Notes: generated from the letters alone by a model not told the origin. Counted from the first letter of the stretch, positions 36,516-45,864 are shown. The stretch: 64,000 nt of DNA from Jeotgalicoccus meleagridis (GCF_903994045.1 NZ_CAJEWD010000004.1:62001-126000); one strand, 5' to 3'. Numbers and translations are program-made.

Positions 36516-37049
36516 CTATAATAATGGTTTTATTTTCTTTTTAAATAAGTCAGCTATTTCTTCTTCTGACAGTTCTGTTGGTTTATAATCCTCTACTTTT
36601 TCACCATCGATAAACACCGTTGGCACAATTTTTAAGCCGCGCTCATTAAAATCTTTAAGCACTTCTTGTCCACGATCATATTGTGCTTTTAATTCAGGTA
36701 GTCCAAGTTCATTTTCACACTTGTCTATTGTTTCTCTAAAACTTCCTGACCAGGATTTTTGTGTGTCGAATAATTCTTTCATTGTACTATATCCTTCGAC
36801 TGGGTCATCATGGTCAACATAATTATTCGCAATCGTTCCACGTAATAGTTGAGCTTTTGTTCTATCTACATGTTTAATTACAAGTTTAATATGTCCATCA
36901 TCTGCATAGGGTTTTAGAACTTTATCTGCTACATCAAAAAACACTTTACTGTATGGACATCCCAAATTCACAAAAGCTTCAACTTCTACTTTGGCATGGT
37001 CTAAGCCAATCGTTAAATACTCAATATCAGCACTATATCTATTCTTCAT
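36516..37049 (-). CDS. DsbA-like thioredoxin-fold protein
   Basis: Cytosolic thioredoxin-fold protein of 177 residues with a DsbA-type helical insertion. It contains the segment NLGCPYSKVF (~28-37), where the usual CxxC is reduced to C-P-Y-S, and the cis-proline region IVPTVFIDGEKV (~141). Only the first active-site cysteine remains, as in monothiol or glutathione-transferase-like relatives. No signal peptide is seen. It is followed by YciI and preceded by an M20 gene, all on the minus strand but with gaps of about 50 bases. Function not assigned. Confidence 0.75.
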   Translation of the reverse strand: MKNRYSADIEYLTIGLDHAKVEVEAFVNLGCPYSKVFFDVADKVLKPYADDGHIKLVIKHVDRTKAQLLRGTIANNYVDHDDPVEGYSTMKELFDTQKSWSGSFRETIDKCENELGLPELKAQYDRGQEVLKDFNERGLKIVPTVFIDGEKVEDYKPTELSEEEIADLFKKKIKPLL

Positions 37050-37101
37050 GTTTGCCCTCCTAGATATATATCTTATTTAGTCATACCCTAAACTCGAAAT
37101 T

Positions 37102-38280
37102 TTAGTCTTCATTCAAATAAGAATAAGCGAAGTGACTTAAGATAGCTGCACCATAAGGTAGTGCATCCTCATCAACATTAAATTTCGGATGATGATTCGG
37201 ATATGAGGTGTCATCTCCTCCATTGGTGCCGAGTCTAAAGAAGACGCCAGGAATTTCGTTAGTATAGTAAGAAAAATCCTCCCCGCCCATAGAAGGTTTG
37301 ACTTCAAGCAACTTATCTTTGCCGAGAATATCTTCAACAACTTTCTCTAAATTTGGAATTAGTGAAATATCATTTTTAACTGATGGAATACCCTCAAGGT
37401 AATTAAACTCATATGTTCCACCCATACCTTCTGTTATTCCTCTGATATACTCTTCCATTTTCTCTTTAACTATTGGTCTTAAATTTGGATTTAACAAGCG
37501 TACAGTGCCTTCCAATCTAACCTCTGGGGCAATGACATTTCTTGCAAAACCACCATTAATCTTTCCTATTGTTATGACAATATTCTCTAAAGGATCAATG
37601 ACCCTAGAAACGACTTGTTGAATAGAAGAAACAACTGTTGATGCAATAGCAATTGGATCGATGGATAGATGAGGATGAGCAGCATGTCCACCTTTACCAA
37701 TTATTTTAATATCAAACTCATCAGCACATGCTGTCGCATAACCAGGTGTTATAGAAGTCTCACCTGTTTTTACAGTAGGATGCACGTGTAGTCCTGCAAT
37801 AACATCAACATCAGGGCTTTTTAGGGCACCTTCTTCAGCCATGACAGCTGCTCCACTATATCCTTCTTCAGCGGGTTGAAAAATTAGTTTAATGTTTCCT
37901 TTTTTTGGTGGATTTTCAGCTATAAGATGCGCAACACCTAACAGGATCGCTGTGTGCGCATCATGCCCACACATATGACCCACACCCTCATTTGTTGATT
38001 TATAAGGGATATCACTTTCTTCTTGTATAGGAAGTGCATCCATGTCAGCACGTAAGGCTACTGTTGGACCATCACTCTCTCCTTTTAATGTTGCAGTGAG
38101 TCCTGTTTTAGCAACCGGATAGTCAATTTCGAAATTGAGATCCTCTAATTTCTCTTTAACATATTTTACGGTTTCATATTCTTCAAATGATAACTCAGGA
38201 TGTTGATGTATATGTCTACGCCATTCAACTATCTTAGGTTTTAATTCTTCTGCACGCTTTAAAATATTATGATTTTTCAT
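37102..38280 (-). CDS. M20D-family amidohydrolase (third copy type)
   Basis: Zinc amidohydrolase of 392 residues. Motifs are LRADMDALPI (~71), GHMCGHDAHTAIL (~99), FQPAEEGYSGA (~132), the lid histidine GKGGHAAHPH and the C-terminal NHHPKFNVDEDAL (~360). Family members hydrolyse N-acyl amino acids or indole-3-acetyl conjugates. ATG 38280 is chosen since AAAGG lies nine bases before it; the ATG three codons upstream touches it. It resembles the other two M20D enzymes here but differs enough to suggest separate substrates. It is divergent from the opuC operon across a 313-base region. Confidence 0.85.
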   Translation of the reverse strand: MKNHNILKRAEELKPKIVEWRRHIHQHPELSFEEYETVKYVKEKLEDLNFEIDYPVAKTGLTATLKGESDGPTVALRADMDALPIQEESDIPYKSTNEGVGHMCGHDAHTAILLGVAHLIAENPPKKGNIKLIFQPAEEGYSGAAVMAEEGALKSPDVDVIAGLHVHPTVKTGETSITPGYATACADEFDIKIIGKGGHAAHPHLSIDPIAIASTVVSSIQQVVSRVIDPLENIVITIGKINGGFARNVIAPEVRLEGTVRLLNPNLRPIVKEKMEEYIRGITEGMGGTYEFNYLEGIPSVKNDISLIPNLEKVVEDILGKDKLLEVKPSMGGEDFSYYTNEIPGVFFRLGTNGGDDTSYPNHHPKFNVDEDALPYGAAILSHFAYSYLNED

Positions 38281-38593
38281 TGAAACCATCCTTTCTTATT
38301 ACGTCAAAATTAGATTAAGAATCAGTTAATGTCAAAGAAAAAATCTGAATATTTTATTTATTTTTGGGTATATAGCATTATGGATATCTACATAAACGAA
38401 ATTTCAAATCAATTTTCTTTAATTTTTACTACTATAATATTTCAAAAAAAATTTCACATTTTCTTTTAAAATTCTTTTTATAAAAAGGGTTTTATCATGT
38501 GAAAAATTTCGTAAATATGAAATTTTTTCTTCCTTATGTTATACTTCCATTATTATTTGCTCAACTTTTTAAACACAGAAAAGGAGACAAGAT
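38281..38593. promoter_or_regulatory. opuC upstream region with inverted repeats
   Basis: No gene is seen in this AT-rich 313-base stretch. Near opuCA there is an imperfect inverted repeat, GAAAAATTTC (38501-38510) with GAAATTTTTTC (38519-38529), just upstream of a TATACT-like -10 (38540-38545). ATTTCACAT (about 38452-38460) faces ATGTGAAA (38497-38505). These suit a repressor of the GbsR type, but no regulator gene is adjacent. Confidence 0.45.
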
Positions 38594-39751
38594 ATGCTTA
38601 GTTTTAAGAACATTTCTAAAACTTATGGCGGTAGCAAAAAAGCCGTCGATAATATTTCACTCGATATTAATGAAGGTGAATTTATCGCTTTTATTGGGAC
38701 GAGTGGGAGTGGTAAAACTACTGCTCTAAGAATGATCAATCGCATGATTGAACCTACATCAGGAACCATCACTATAAATGGTGAGGACATCTCCAAAAAA
38801 AATCCAGTTGAACTTCGTCGTGGCATTGGTTATGTCATTCAACAAATTGGATTATTACCTCATATGACAATCAAAGAAAATATTACACTTGTTCCTAGAC
38901 TTTTAAAGTGGTCTGACGAAGACAAAGACGAAAAAGCTCGCGAACTTATCAAGCTTGTCGATTTACCAGAAGAGTATCTCGACCGCTATCCTTCCGAACT
39001 CTCAGGTGGTCAACAACAACGTATTGGTGTGGTTCGAGCACTTGCAGCAGAACAAAACATCATCCTCATGGATGAACCTTTCGGTGCGCTAGACCCAATT
39101 ACGCGCGATACCTTACAAGATTTAGTTAAAGAACTTCAAAAAAAATTAGGTAAAACTTTTATTTTCGTTACTCATGATATGGATGAGGCGATTAAACTCG
39201 CAGATAGAATTGTCATTATGAGTCACGGAAAAGTCATTCAATTTGATACACCGGATGAGATTTTAAGAAACCCTGCAAATGACTTCGTTCGCGACTTCAT
39301 CGGTGAAGGTCGTCTCATTCAGGACCGTCCAAACATGAGAACTGTTCAGGATGCTATGATTCAGCCAGTTAGTATCACTGTCGATAAATCTATCAATGAC
39401 TGCATCGCTCTAATGAGAGAAAAACGTATCGATACGATTTTTGTGACAGATCACAATAATAAATTGCTCGGCTTCGTAGATATCGAAGATATTAATGAAG
39501 GTTATAGAAAAGGTATGGATCTAATTGATTTAATGAATCGTGATGTTTATCGCATCGGTGTCGATTCTAAACTTCAAGACTCTGTACGTACCATCTTGAA
39601 ACGAAACATAAGAAATATTCCAGTTATCGATGATAACAACAAATTAATTGGCCTTATTACTCGTTCAAACTTAGTGGATATTGTCTATGACACAATCTGG
39701 GGAGAACAAGAGGTAAACGAAAGTAATTCCGTAGGAGTTGAGCAGCCATGA
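38594..39751 (+). CDS. opuCA: Glycine betaine/carnitine/choline ABC transporter ATPase OpuCA
   Basis: Quaternary-amine ABC ATPase of 385 residues. The ATPase domain (1-~240) has Walker A GTSGSGKTT, signature LSGGQQQRIG, Walker B IILMDEPFGALDP and the H-loop. A tandem CBS pair (~255-370) follows and senses ionic strength in OpuA/OpuC-type systems. It powers uptake of osmoprotectants. AAAGGAG precedes the ATG, and the stop overlaps the opuCB start. It is the first gene of opuCABCD. Confidence 0.93.
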   Translation: MLSFKNISKTYGGSKKAVDNISLDINEGEFIAFIGTSGSGKTTALRMINRMIEPTSGTITINGEDISKKNPVELRRGIGYVIQQIGLLPHMTIKENITLVPRLLKWSDEDKDEKARELIKLVDLPEEYLDRYPSELSGGQQQRIGVVRALAAEQNIILMDEPFGALDPITRDTLQDLVKELQKKLGKTFIFVTHDMDEAIKLADRIVIMSHGKVIQFDTPDEILRNPANDFVRDFIGEGRLIQDRPNMRTVQDAMIQPVSITVDKSINDCIALMREKRIDTIFVTDHNNKLLGFVDIEDINEGYRKGMDLIDLMNRDVYRIGVDSKLQDSVRTILKRNIRNIPVIDDNNKLIGLITRSNLVDIVYDTIWGEQEVNESNSVGVEQP

Positions 39752-40383
39752 TGGATTTCATTAGTTCCAATGGTACTGATTTACTCTATAAAACATGGGA
39801 ACACCTATATATTTCTATAATTTCTTTAGGGATTGGTATTATTATTGCGGTCCCTGTGGGAATGGCGATTGCTAACACTAAACGTTTAGCTGGTTGGATA
39901 TTAACTCTCGCCGGAGTGCTACAAACTGTCCCAACTCTAGCAGTGCTTGCGCTCATGATTCCCTTATTTGGAATTGGGCGTGTACCCGCCATTATTGCAC
40001 TTAGTGCATATATCTTATTACCGATTTTAAACAACACGATTATCGGTGTCAGAAATATAGATCCTGACTTAAGAGACGCTGCTAAGAGTATGGGAATGAC
40101 CAAAGGTCAAGTAATCAAAAGTCTTGAAATCCCCTTAGCCACGCCTTTAATTTTAAGTGGTGTCCGACTATCTTCGGTATATGTAATTTCGTGGGCAACG
40201 CTTGCGAGTTATATCGGAGCAGGTGGTCTAGGTGATTATATTTTTAACGGTCTAAATACCTACCAACCAGAATTGATTATAAGTGCAACAGTCATGGTAA
40301 CAGTAATTGCTCTACTTGCTGACTATTGTCTCGCACTTGCAGAGAAATGGATCACACCCAAAGGATTAAAAGTATCCAGATAG
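39748..40383 (+). CDS. opuCB: OpuCB permease
   Basis: Membrane subunit of 211 residues with about five to six helices and the permease EAA-type loop D-L-R-D-A-A-K-S-M-G-M-T-K-G-Q (~110) that contacts the ATPase. It starts within the last codons of opuCA. A tandem ATGATG leaves the first residue uncertain. Part of the osmolyte importer. Confidence 0.92.
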   Translation: MMDFISSNGTDLLYKTWEHLYISIISLGIGIIIAVPVGMAIANTKRLAGWILTLAGVLQTVPTLAVLALMIPLFGIGRVPAIIALSAYILLPILNNTIIGVRNIDPDLRDAAKSMGMTKGQVIKSLEIPLATPLILSGVRLSSVYVISWATLASYIGAGGLGDYIFNGLNTYQPELIISATVMVTVIALLADYCLALAEKWITPKGLKVSR

Positions 40384-40393
40384 GAGAAAATAT

Positions 40394-41323
40394 ATGACAA
40401 AGATTAAAAAATTTCTAGCTGTCATACTCGTGTCTGTCATCTTCTTATCCGGGTGTAGCTTACCTGGTTTAAGTAGCAGTTCGAGTGATGGCATCGCAAT
40501 TACATCATTATCTACATCAGAATCACAAATTACTTCACATATGGTCAGACTGATGATTGAACATTATAGTGAAGGTGAACTACAACCAACTTTAATCAAT
40601 AATCTTGGATCATCAACAATTCAACATAACGCACTGATGACAGGTGATGCAGAAGTATCTGGTACTAGATATACTGGTACAGATTTAACAGGCGCCTTAC
40701 AAGAAGACCCTGTTAGCGACCCTGATGAAGCCCTAAGATTAGTACAAGAAGGTTTTAAAGAGAGACATGATATGAAATTTTATAATTCATATGGCTTTGA
40801 TAACACTTATGCCTTTATGGTGACACAGGAAACTGCAGATGAATATAATCTAGAAACTACTTCAGATTTAGCTGAATATGCTGATGAATTCGCTGTTGGT
40901 GTCGATAACTCTTGGGTTAACCGTGAAGGTGATGGCTATGATGCTTTCCAAGAAGCTTATGGTTTTGGATTCTCTGACATGAGTCCAATGCAAATTAGTT
41001 TAGTATATGAAGCCTTAAATACCGGTAGTCTTGATGTTGCTTTAGGTTATACGACAGATGGTCGTATTGCGGCTTACGATTTAGTTGTTTTAGAAGATGA
41101 TTTATTATTCTTCCCACCATATGATGCTTCACCATTTGCAACTTATGATGTCATCGAAGAGTATCCAGTTATCGACGAGGCACTTACTCGTTTAGAAGGT
41201 ACAATTACAACTGAAACAATGCAACAACTAAACTACCGAGCAGATGAAGAAGGTATTGAACCTGCCATTGTTGCAGAAGAATTTTTAGAAGAACACAATT
41301 ACTTTGAAGGGGAGGAAAATTAA
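40394..41323 (+). CDS. opuCC: OpuCC osmoprotectant-binding lipoprotein
   Basis: Substrate-binding lipoprotein of 309 residues. The signal ends at the lipobox FLSGC (~18-22). The mature part matches the OpuAC/OpuCC-type binding fold, with the region YTGTDLTGALQEDP (~95) and aromatic residues such as YNSYGFDNTYAF (~133) suited to a quaternary-ammonium aromatic cage. AGGAG precedes the ATG. Third gene of the operon. Confidence 0.92.
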   Translation: MTKIKKFLAVILVSVIFLSGCSLPGLSSSSSDGIAITSLSTSESQITSHMVRLMIEHYSEGELQPTLINNLGSSTIQHNALMTGDAEVSGTRYTGTDLTGALQEDPVSDPDEALRLVQEGFKERHDMKFYNSYGFDNTYAFMVTQETADEYNLETTSDLAEYADEFAVGVDNSWVNREGDGYDAFQEAYGFGFSDMSPMQISLVYEALNTGSLDVALGYTTDGRIAAYDLVVLEDDLLFFPPYDASPFATYDVIEEYPVIDEALTRLEGTITTETMQQLNYRADEEGIEPAIVAEEFLEEHNYFEGEEN

Positions 41324-41324
41324 G

Positions 41325-42014
41325 ATGGAAGGTAACTTACTAGTTGAACTATTTGATTACTTTACAAATAACTTCCCATACTTATTCCGACTCTTCTTAG
41401 ACCACCTACTAATGAGTGTCTACGGTGTTTTATTCGCCGCTATTATCGGGGTACCAATCGGAATATTTATTGCTCGTTATTCAAAACTATCTGGTTTTGT
41501 AATCACTTTGGCAAACATCATACAAACGATCCCCGCTTTAGCTATGCTTGCAATTTTAATGTTAGTTATGGGGCTCGGAACAAACACCGTTATTATGACT
41601 GTTTTCCTATACGCCCTCTTACCAATTATTAAAAATACTTATGCTGGTATTAAAGGTGTAGATCATAACATCACAGATGCTGGTAAAAGTATGGGTATGA
41701 CAAGAAATCAGGTTTTAAGAATGATTGAATTGCCTCTTGCACTATCAGTCATTATCGGTGGTTTTCGTATCGCTCTTGTTGTAGCAATTGGGGTTGTTGC
41801 AATTGGGTCCTTTATCGGAGCACCAACGCTGACAGATTTAATCATCCGTGGAACAAATGCCACTGATGGTACAGTTTATATTCTAGCTGGTGCAATTCCA
41901 ATCGCATTAATTGCCGTGATTATCGACTTCGCTCTTCGTTTTGTTGAACGTAAACTAGACCCAACTCATAATTCAGATGATAAAGAACCAAAAGCTCAAA
42001 CAATTAACGACTAA
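41325..42014 (+). CDS. opuCD: OpuCD permease
   Basis: Second membrane subunit, 229 residues, with six helices and the EAA loop N-I-T-D-A-G-K-S-M-G-M-T-R-N-Q (~118). ATG 41325 is selected because GGGGAGG stands eight bases before it; the in-frame TTG at 41304 would overlap opuCC. It ends with an acidic/polar tail, and a terminator follows. Confidence 0.92.
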   Translation: MEGNLLVELFDYFTNNFPYLFRLFLDHLLMSVYGVLFAAIIGVPIGIFIARYSKLSGFVITLANIIQTIPALAMLAILMLVMGLGTNTVIMTVFLYALLPIIKNTYAGIKGVDHNITDAGKSMGMTRNQVLRMIELPLALSVIIGGFRIALVVAIGVVAIGSFIGAPTLTDLIIRGTNATDGTVYILAGAIPIALIAVIIDFALRFVERKLDPTHNSDDKEPKAQTIND

Positions 42015-42017
42015 TCT

Positions 42018-42045
42018 TGAGCGACCCTCTCTAGGGTCGCTTTTA
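42018..42045 (+). terminator. Terminator of opuCABCD
   Basis: Hairpin AGCGACCCT-loop-AGGGTCGCT followed by TTTT just after opuCD. Confidence 0.82.
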
Positions 42046-42072
42046 CATTACAAACAGAAAGGTCCTGATTAC

Positions 42073-42828
42073 ATGGCACTCATGCGTGTCAATTTCTACT
42101 CTAAAGTACTTGGTAAACATCATCATTTTAATTTGATATTACCGGAAGATGACAGTCATTATGAAATAGAAAAAGAAAATAAATTACTTCCATCTTTGAT
42201 GATTCTTCATGGTCTTTCAAGCGATAATAATTCATACTTACGCTTTACCAGTGTTGAGCGATACGCCAATGATTATGGTGTAGCGATTATTCTTCCTGAT
42301 GGTGATCATAGCTTTTATGCCAATATGAAGTACGGACATAGTTACGAAGATCATATCTTAGAGGTGTGGGCTTACGCTCATAAAGTATTCCCTTTATCTT
42401 TAAAACGTGAAGATAATTATCTTGCAGGACATTCAATGGGTGGTTTTGGTGCGATCAAGACCAGCTTTGAACATCCAGAACTATTTTCAAAAGCATGTTA
42501 TATGTCCGCAGCCACTAATCTTGAAAGAATGATTAATTATGATTGGCAAGATTTTAAAGTAGCAGGCATAATTGGAGATGTTTCAACTACTAAAGGTACA
42601 GAACTTGATATAACAGCAATTATTGAAAAAGGGATTGCCTCAAATAACCTTCCTGAACTCTACATCATGTGTGGAACAGAAGATGAGCTACACAGTGACA
42701 ATTTAAAATTTGTTGAAACACTTCGTTCAAAAGGGGTTAAGCTTAAATTTGAAGATGGCCCTGGTGAACATGATTATGCATACTGGGATCAAGGAATTAA
42801 AAAGGCTCTTGAATGGATGAGCAATTAA
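42073..42828 (+). CDS. EstA-like tributyrin esterase
   Basis: Alpha/beta-hydrolase of 251 residues in the esterase D/EstA group. Visible are ILHGLSSDNNSYLRF (~47), the nucleophile elbow AGHSMGGFGAI (~120), the aspartate in CGTEDELHSDN (~200) and the histidine in GPGEHDYAYWD (~228), a complete Ser-Asp-His triad. No signal peptide is seen. ATG 42073 lies after AAAGG behind the opuC terminator; an in-frame extension into opuCD is not credible. It hydrolyses short-chain esters; the natural substrate is unknown. Confidence 0.85.
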   Translation: MALMRVNFYSKVLGKHHHFNLILPEDDSHYEIEKENKLLPSLMILHGLSSDNNSYLRFTSVERYANDYGVAIILPDGDHSFYANMKYGHSYEDHILEVWAYAHKVFPLSLKREDNYLAGHSMGGFGAIKTSFEHPELFSKACYMSAATNLERMINYDWQDFKVAGIIGDVSTTKGTELDITAIIEKGIASNNLPELYIMCGTEDELHSDNLKFVETLRSKGVKLKFEDGPGEHDYAYWDQGIKKALEWMSN

Positions 42829-42864
42829 AAAAGAGTAGAAATTTAAAATTTCTACTCTTTTTTA
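42829..42864. terminator. Bidirectional terminator
   Basis: Hairpin AAAGAGTAGAAAT-loop-ATTTCTACTCTTT with T run, between convergent esterase and MOSC genes. Confidence 0.88.
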
Positions 42865-43572
42865 TATATTTGGTCCATAATGGCGTTTTGTATCGTCAAT
42901 TTCTTCACCCTTAAGTAAACGATTGATTGTTTCAACCCAAGACGATGGCGTGAAAACACTATCTCTTAGGTTTTCTAATAAACCAATGTTATCTTTTTGA
43001 TGATAAAGCACCTCATTCATCCGACCAATCGACCATTCTGGCGACGGTCTTTCAACTAAGACAAACTCATCATTAGCCCTTACTTTACCTTCCTGTAAGA
43101 CTCTGAAATACCAGCCAGTTCTACCTGTTTGTTCTATTTTTTTGGCAAGCTCCAAATCTCTATGACGACGTGCGGGCTTCCAGCATGGACGACGCGGTTG
43201 AGACACTTGGATGACCGCTTCTCCAAGTTCATATATGTCGCCAATACACACCGAATCTTCATCCATATGCATGACAGCAAGATTTTCACCATTTCCTCCA
43301 GGTCCTATATCTTCATTATCTATTTCAACTTTCCACAGATCATAATGAGCTAGAGGATATGCAAATACTGCCTTTTCAGAACCACCATGATGTTTTGTAT
43401 CTTGACACTCGTCCCCTAAAAAACCATTTGTAGATAAAAATACTGCCTGATTTCTTTCTTCTTTGAAAGCACCCGTTTGCCATTCTTGATCCATCTTATC
43501 ACTTGCTCCAGGATGCCCAATAGTTTTAACTTTACCCGTAAAAAGCGAATGCACTTTACCATAAACAGTCAT
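42862..43572 (-). CDS. MOSC-domain protein (YiiM-like)
   Basis: Protein of 236 residues with a MOSC domain (~30-165) and the YiiM-type C-terminal helical region. Landmarks are the DTKHHGGSEKAVFAYP segment (~55-70), GPGGNGENLAV (~88-98) and the cysteine in SQPRRPCWKPARRH (~125). MOSC proteins bind the molybdenum cofactor or reduce N-hydroxylated compounds with it. It begins two bases after the upstream FAH-family gene, so the two form an operon. Confidence 0.85.
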   Translation of the reverse strand: MTVYGKVHSLFTGKVKTIGHPGASDKMDQEWQTGAFKEERNQAVFLSTNGFLGDECQDTKHHGGSEKAVFAYPLAHYDLWKVEIDNEDIGPGGNGENLAVMHMDEDSVCIGDIYELGEAVIQVSQPRRPCWKPARRHRDLELAKKIEQTGRTGWYFRVLQEGKVRANDEFVLVERPSPEWSIGRMNEVLYHQKDNIGLLENLRDSVFTPSSWVETINRLLKGEEIDDTKRHYGPNI

Positions 43573-43574
43573 TC

Positions 43575-44435
43575 TTATCTCTCCATTTCAAAACGGTTTG
43601 TTAAACGTCCTAGTGATTCAATTTCAACTGTGACTATATCTCCATCTTTAATCCATGGCTTCACTGCTGTTTTATAACCCGAAGCGACACCCTCAGGTGT
43701 TCCAGTAAGTATAATATCTCCTGGTTCTAGAGTCATATATTGGGATATATGAGAAACTAAACTTTTACTTTTAAAAATCATATCATTTGTATTCGAATCT
43801 TGTCGAAGTTCGCCATTTACATATGTTTTTATCCGTAGTTTATGAGGTTCTCCTAACTCTTCTAAAGTTACAATATAAGGACCTACTGGACAAAAACCAT
43901 CATAAGTTTTACCTGTTAGCCACTGACTAGTCTTAAACTGGGATTCTCTTTCCGAGACGTCATTAGCATTACTATAACCAAAAACATAATCCATCGCTTC
44001 CTCACGACTGACATTTTTAGCACGCTTACCGATGATTAGCGCAAGCTCGCCTTCATAATCAATCATCTCTGTTCCCTTAGGGATTTTAATTGTAGATTGA
44101 TCAGCTGTTAGAGCATTATTAAATTTAGAGAATAAAATTGGCCTATCTGGTATATCGACTTTCATCTCTTCAGCGTGTCTCTTGTAGTTCAAGCCCACAC
44201 ATATAATCTTCTTTGGATTTGGAATGACCGGTCCTAGAGTTAAATCTTCATAATTTAAAAACTCAACACCTTCACCCTCAACATAGAAATCAATCAGCGC
44301 CTCTAATTTCGCTAGATTACTCATCACATCTTCTATACTAGAAAAGTCATCTGATATATCAAGTACACCCTTAGACGTGAGTACTCCTGTACGGTACGTT
44401 TGACTTATGTCATCTACAAATGTTAAAAGTTTCAT
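43575..44435 (-). CDS. Fumarylacetoacetate hydrolase family protein
   Basis: FAH-superfamily enzyme of 286 residues. An N-terminal cap (~1-70) is followed by the catalytic domain with CVGLNYKRHAEEM (~80), the metal ligands in MIDYEGELALIIGK (~120-135) and VFGYSNANDVSERE, and the GDIILTGTPEGVASG loop (~238-252). Such enzymes cleave C-C bonds, decarboxylate oxaloacetate or hydrolyse acylpyruvates. It is the first gene of the pair with the MOSC protein. The actual substrate is unknown. Confidence 0.85.
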   Translation of the reverse strand: MKLLTFVDDISQTYRTGVLTSKGVLDISDDFSSIEDVMSNLAKLEALIDFYVEGEGVEFLNYEDLTLGPVIPNPKKIICVGLNYKRHAEEMKVDIPDRPILFSKFNNALTADQSTIKIPKGTEMIDYEGELALIIGKRAKNVSREEAMDYVFGYSNANDVSERESQFKTSQWLTGKTYDGFCPVGPYIVTLEELGEPHKLRIKTYVNGELRQDSNTNDMIFKSKSLVSHISQYMTLEPGDIILTGTPEGVASGYKTAVKPWIKDGDIVTVEIESLGRLTNRFEMER

Positions 44436-44563
44436 CCTACTACCTCCTGCATCTACCTTCCTTCTATCATACCCCTTATTGTCGAAACCATAAACTCTTG
44501 ATGAATTATTATCTTAATTAGGAATGATATAATAAAAAGAAGAAATATATAGGAGGCAATACT

Positions 44564-44998
44564 ATGACTGTTCATATCGCAGAAAATGAACTTCAAATTT
44601 TATATGCAGATACCGATATGATGGGGGTAATTTACCATGGAAACTACATCAAATGGTTGGAAATCGGTCGTCGTCAACTTATAGAAGATATTGGTTATGA
44701 TTATTTAACGATGGAGAAAAACGGATATCTTGCTCCCGTTCATAATGTAGATATCACATATGATAACCCGCTTAAATATGGAGATAAAGCGATTCTCCGC
44801 ACTTGGATTGAAGAAAACACTGGTGTACGTATCGTCTATGGTTTTGAAATCGTTAATCAAGATGGTTTAATTTGTACGCATGGGACCACAACCTTACTAG
44901 TTGTAAAGAAAGTTGATGGCAAATTCAAACCTGTTGTTTTTAAAAGAGTCTTTCCAGAGTGGTTCTCTAAATATGAAGAGATTAAAGTTAAAAAGTAA
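44564..44998 (+). CDS. Acyl-CoA thioesterase, hot-dog fold (YbgC/FadM-like)
   Basis: Thioesterase of 144 residues. The N-terminal segment Y-A-D-T-D-M-M-G-V-I-Y-H-G-N-Y-I-K-W-L-E-x-G-R (~15-37) contains the catalytic aspartate and the YbgC-type helix. It cleaves short or medium acyl-CoA esters as a dimer or tetramer. GGAGG precedes the ATG, and a TATAAT (44528-44533) lies upstream without a clear -35. It is a single-gene unit closed by a terminator. Confidence 0.87.
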   Translation: MTVHIAENELQILYADTDMMGVIYHGNYIKWLEIGRRQLIEDIGYDYLTMEKNGYLAPVHNVDITYDNPLKYGDKAILRTWIEENTGVRIVYGFEIVNQDGLICTHGTTTLLVVKKVDGKFKPVVFKRVFPEWFSKYEEIKVKK

Positions 44999-45008
44999 AT
45001 ATTATATA

Positions 45009-45044
45009 AGAAAAGCGGATTATTGTTGTCAATAATCCGCTTCT
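45009..45044. terminator. Bidirectional terminator
   Basis: Hairpin AAGCGGATTATTG-loop-CAATAATCCGCTT between the thioesterase and the convergent phosphoesterase gene. Confidence 0.87.
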
Positions 45045-45045
45045 T

Positions 45046-45864
45046 TCATATCTCAATAACTTCTAGAGCATCTCTGATTTCGTGGACAATTTCTTTCGTT
45101 CTCCACTCTCTTTTGTAACCTAAACAGGCACAGATATACTCTACTCCGCCCTCTTCTACCTTATGTCTAAAATGGATATGACCCATAATACTATACCTGA
45201 TATCATAATCTTCATAAAAAGAATCAAAATCTGAAGTTCCTATAAACGCATTATAGTAATCGAATATTCGATTAGGCATCGGTACTCTAAATGCTTTATG
45301 GGTAGCCACATGTGTCATGAGAATAATCTTTTTATCTTTAACACTTTCTAAATCCTGCTGAGCGTTTTCAGCCATTTTTTTAGAGACTTCCACATCACTC
45401 ATCTGCCAGTCAATCCGAACTAAATCTTGCCAAGTCCCCCCGTAATAAGAACGTTCTTTTAAGCGGTCGTAAGAAAATCGATCACTTGCATAACTGTAAT
45501 CATACCAACCTGCATTCATCACCAGGGCCCAGCCATTCCCTAAATCAACAGGACTGCCCGTTCTATAGTATTTAGTATTCTTAAAGAAATTATAAATATC
45601 CCATGTTGATTTATCATCCTGAGATTGATTCCAAAAATCGTGATTGCCTGGAACAAAATATATCTCGATACCCGTCATCTGCTCCAAAGCTTGCAAAAAT
45701 CTAAAAGAGCGCATGTGGTCGTTAGAAATATCTCCGGCAATTAACAGCATATCTAAAGCCTGTCTATTGACCTCATTCGCTAATGTTAAGGTAAAATCTT
45801 TTTGTTGTAATGTTTCATCATTGTATCTATCGATATGTAAATCAGAAATTACACCAATCTTCAT
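45046..45864 (-). CDS. Cytosolic metallophosphoesterase
   Basis: Calcineurin-like phosphoesterase of 272 residues without membrane segments. Motifs are VISDLHID (~5-12), IAGDISND (~42), PGNHDFWNQ (~72), ILMTHVATH (~180) and IMGHIHFRHK (~232), the full two-metal set. Similar proteins occur in most staphylococci; their substrate is unknown. Single-gene unit. Confidence 0.85.
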   Translation of the reverse strand: MKIGVISDLHIDRYNDETLQQKDFTLTLANEVNRQALDMLLIAGDISNDHMRSFRFLQALEQMTGIEIYFVPGNHDFWNQSQDDKSTWDIYNFFKNTKYYRTGSPVDLGNGWALVMNAGWYDYSYASDRFSYDRLKERSYYGGTWQDLVRIDWQMSDVEVSKKMAENAQQDLESVKDKKIILMTHVATHKAFRVPMPNRIFDYYNAFIGTSDFDSFYEDYDIRYSIMGHIHFRHKVEEGGVEYICACLGYKREWRTKEIVHEIRDALEVIEI

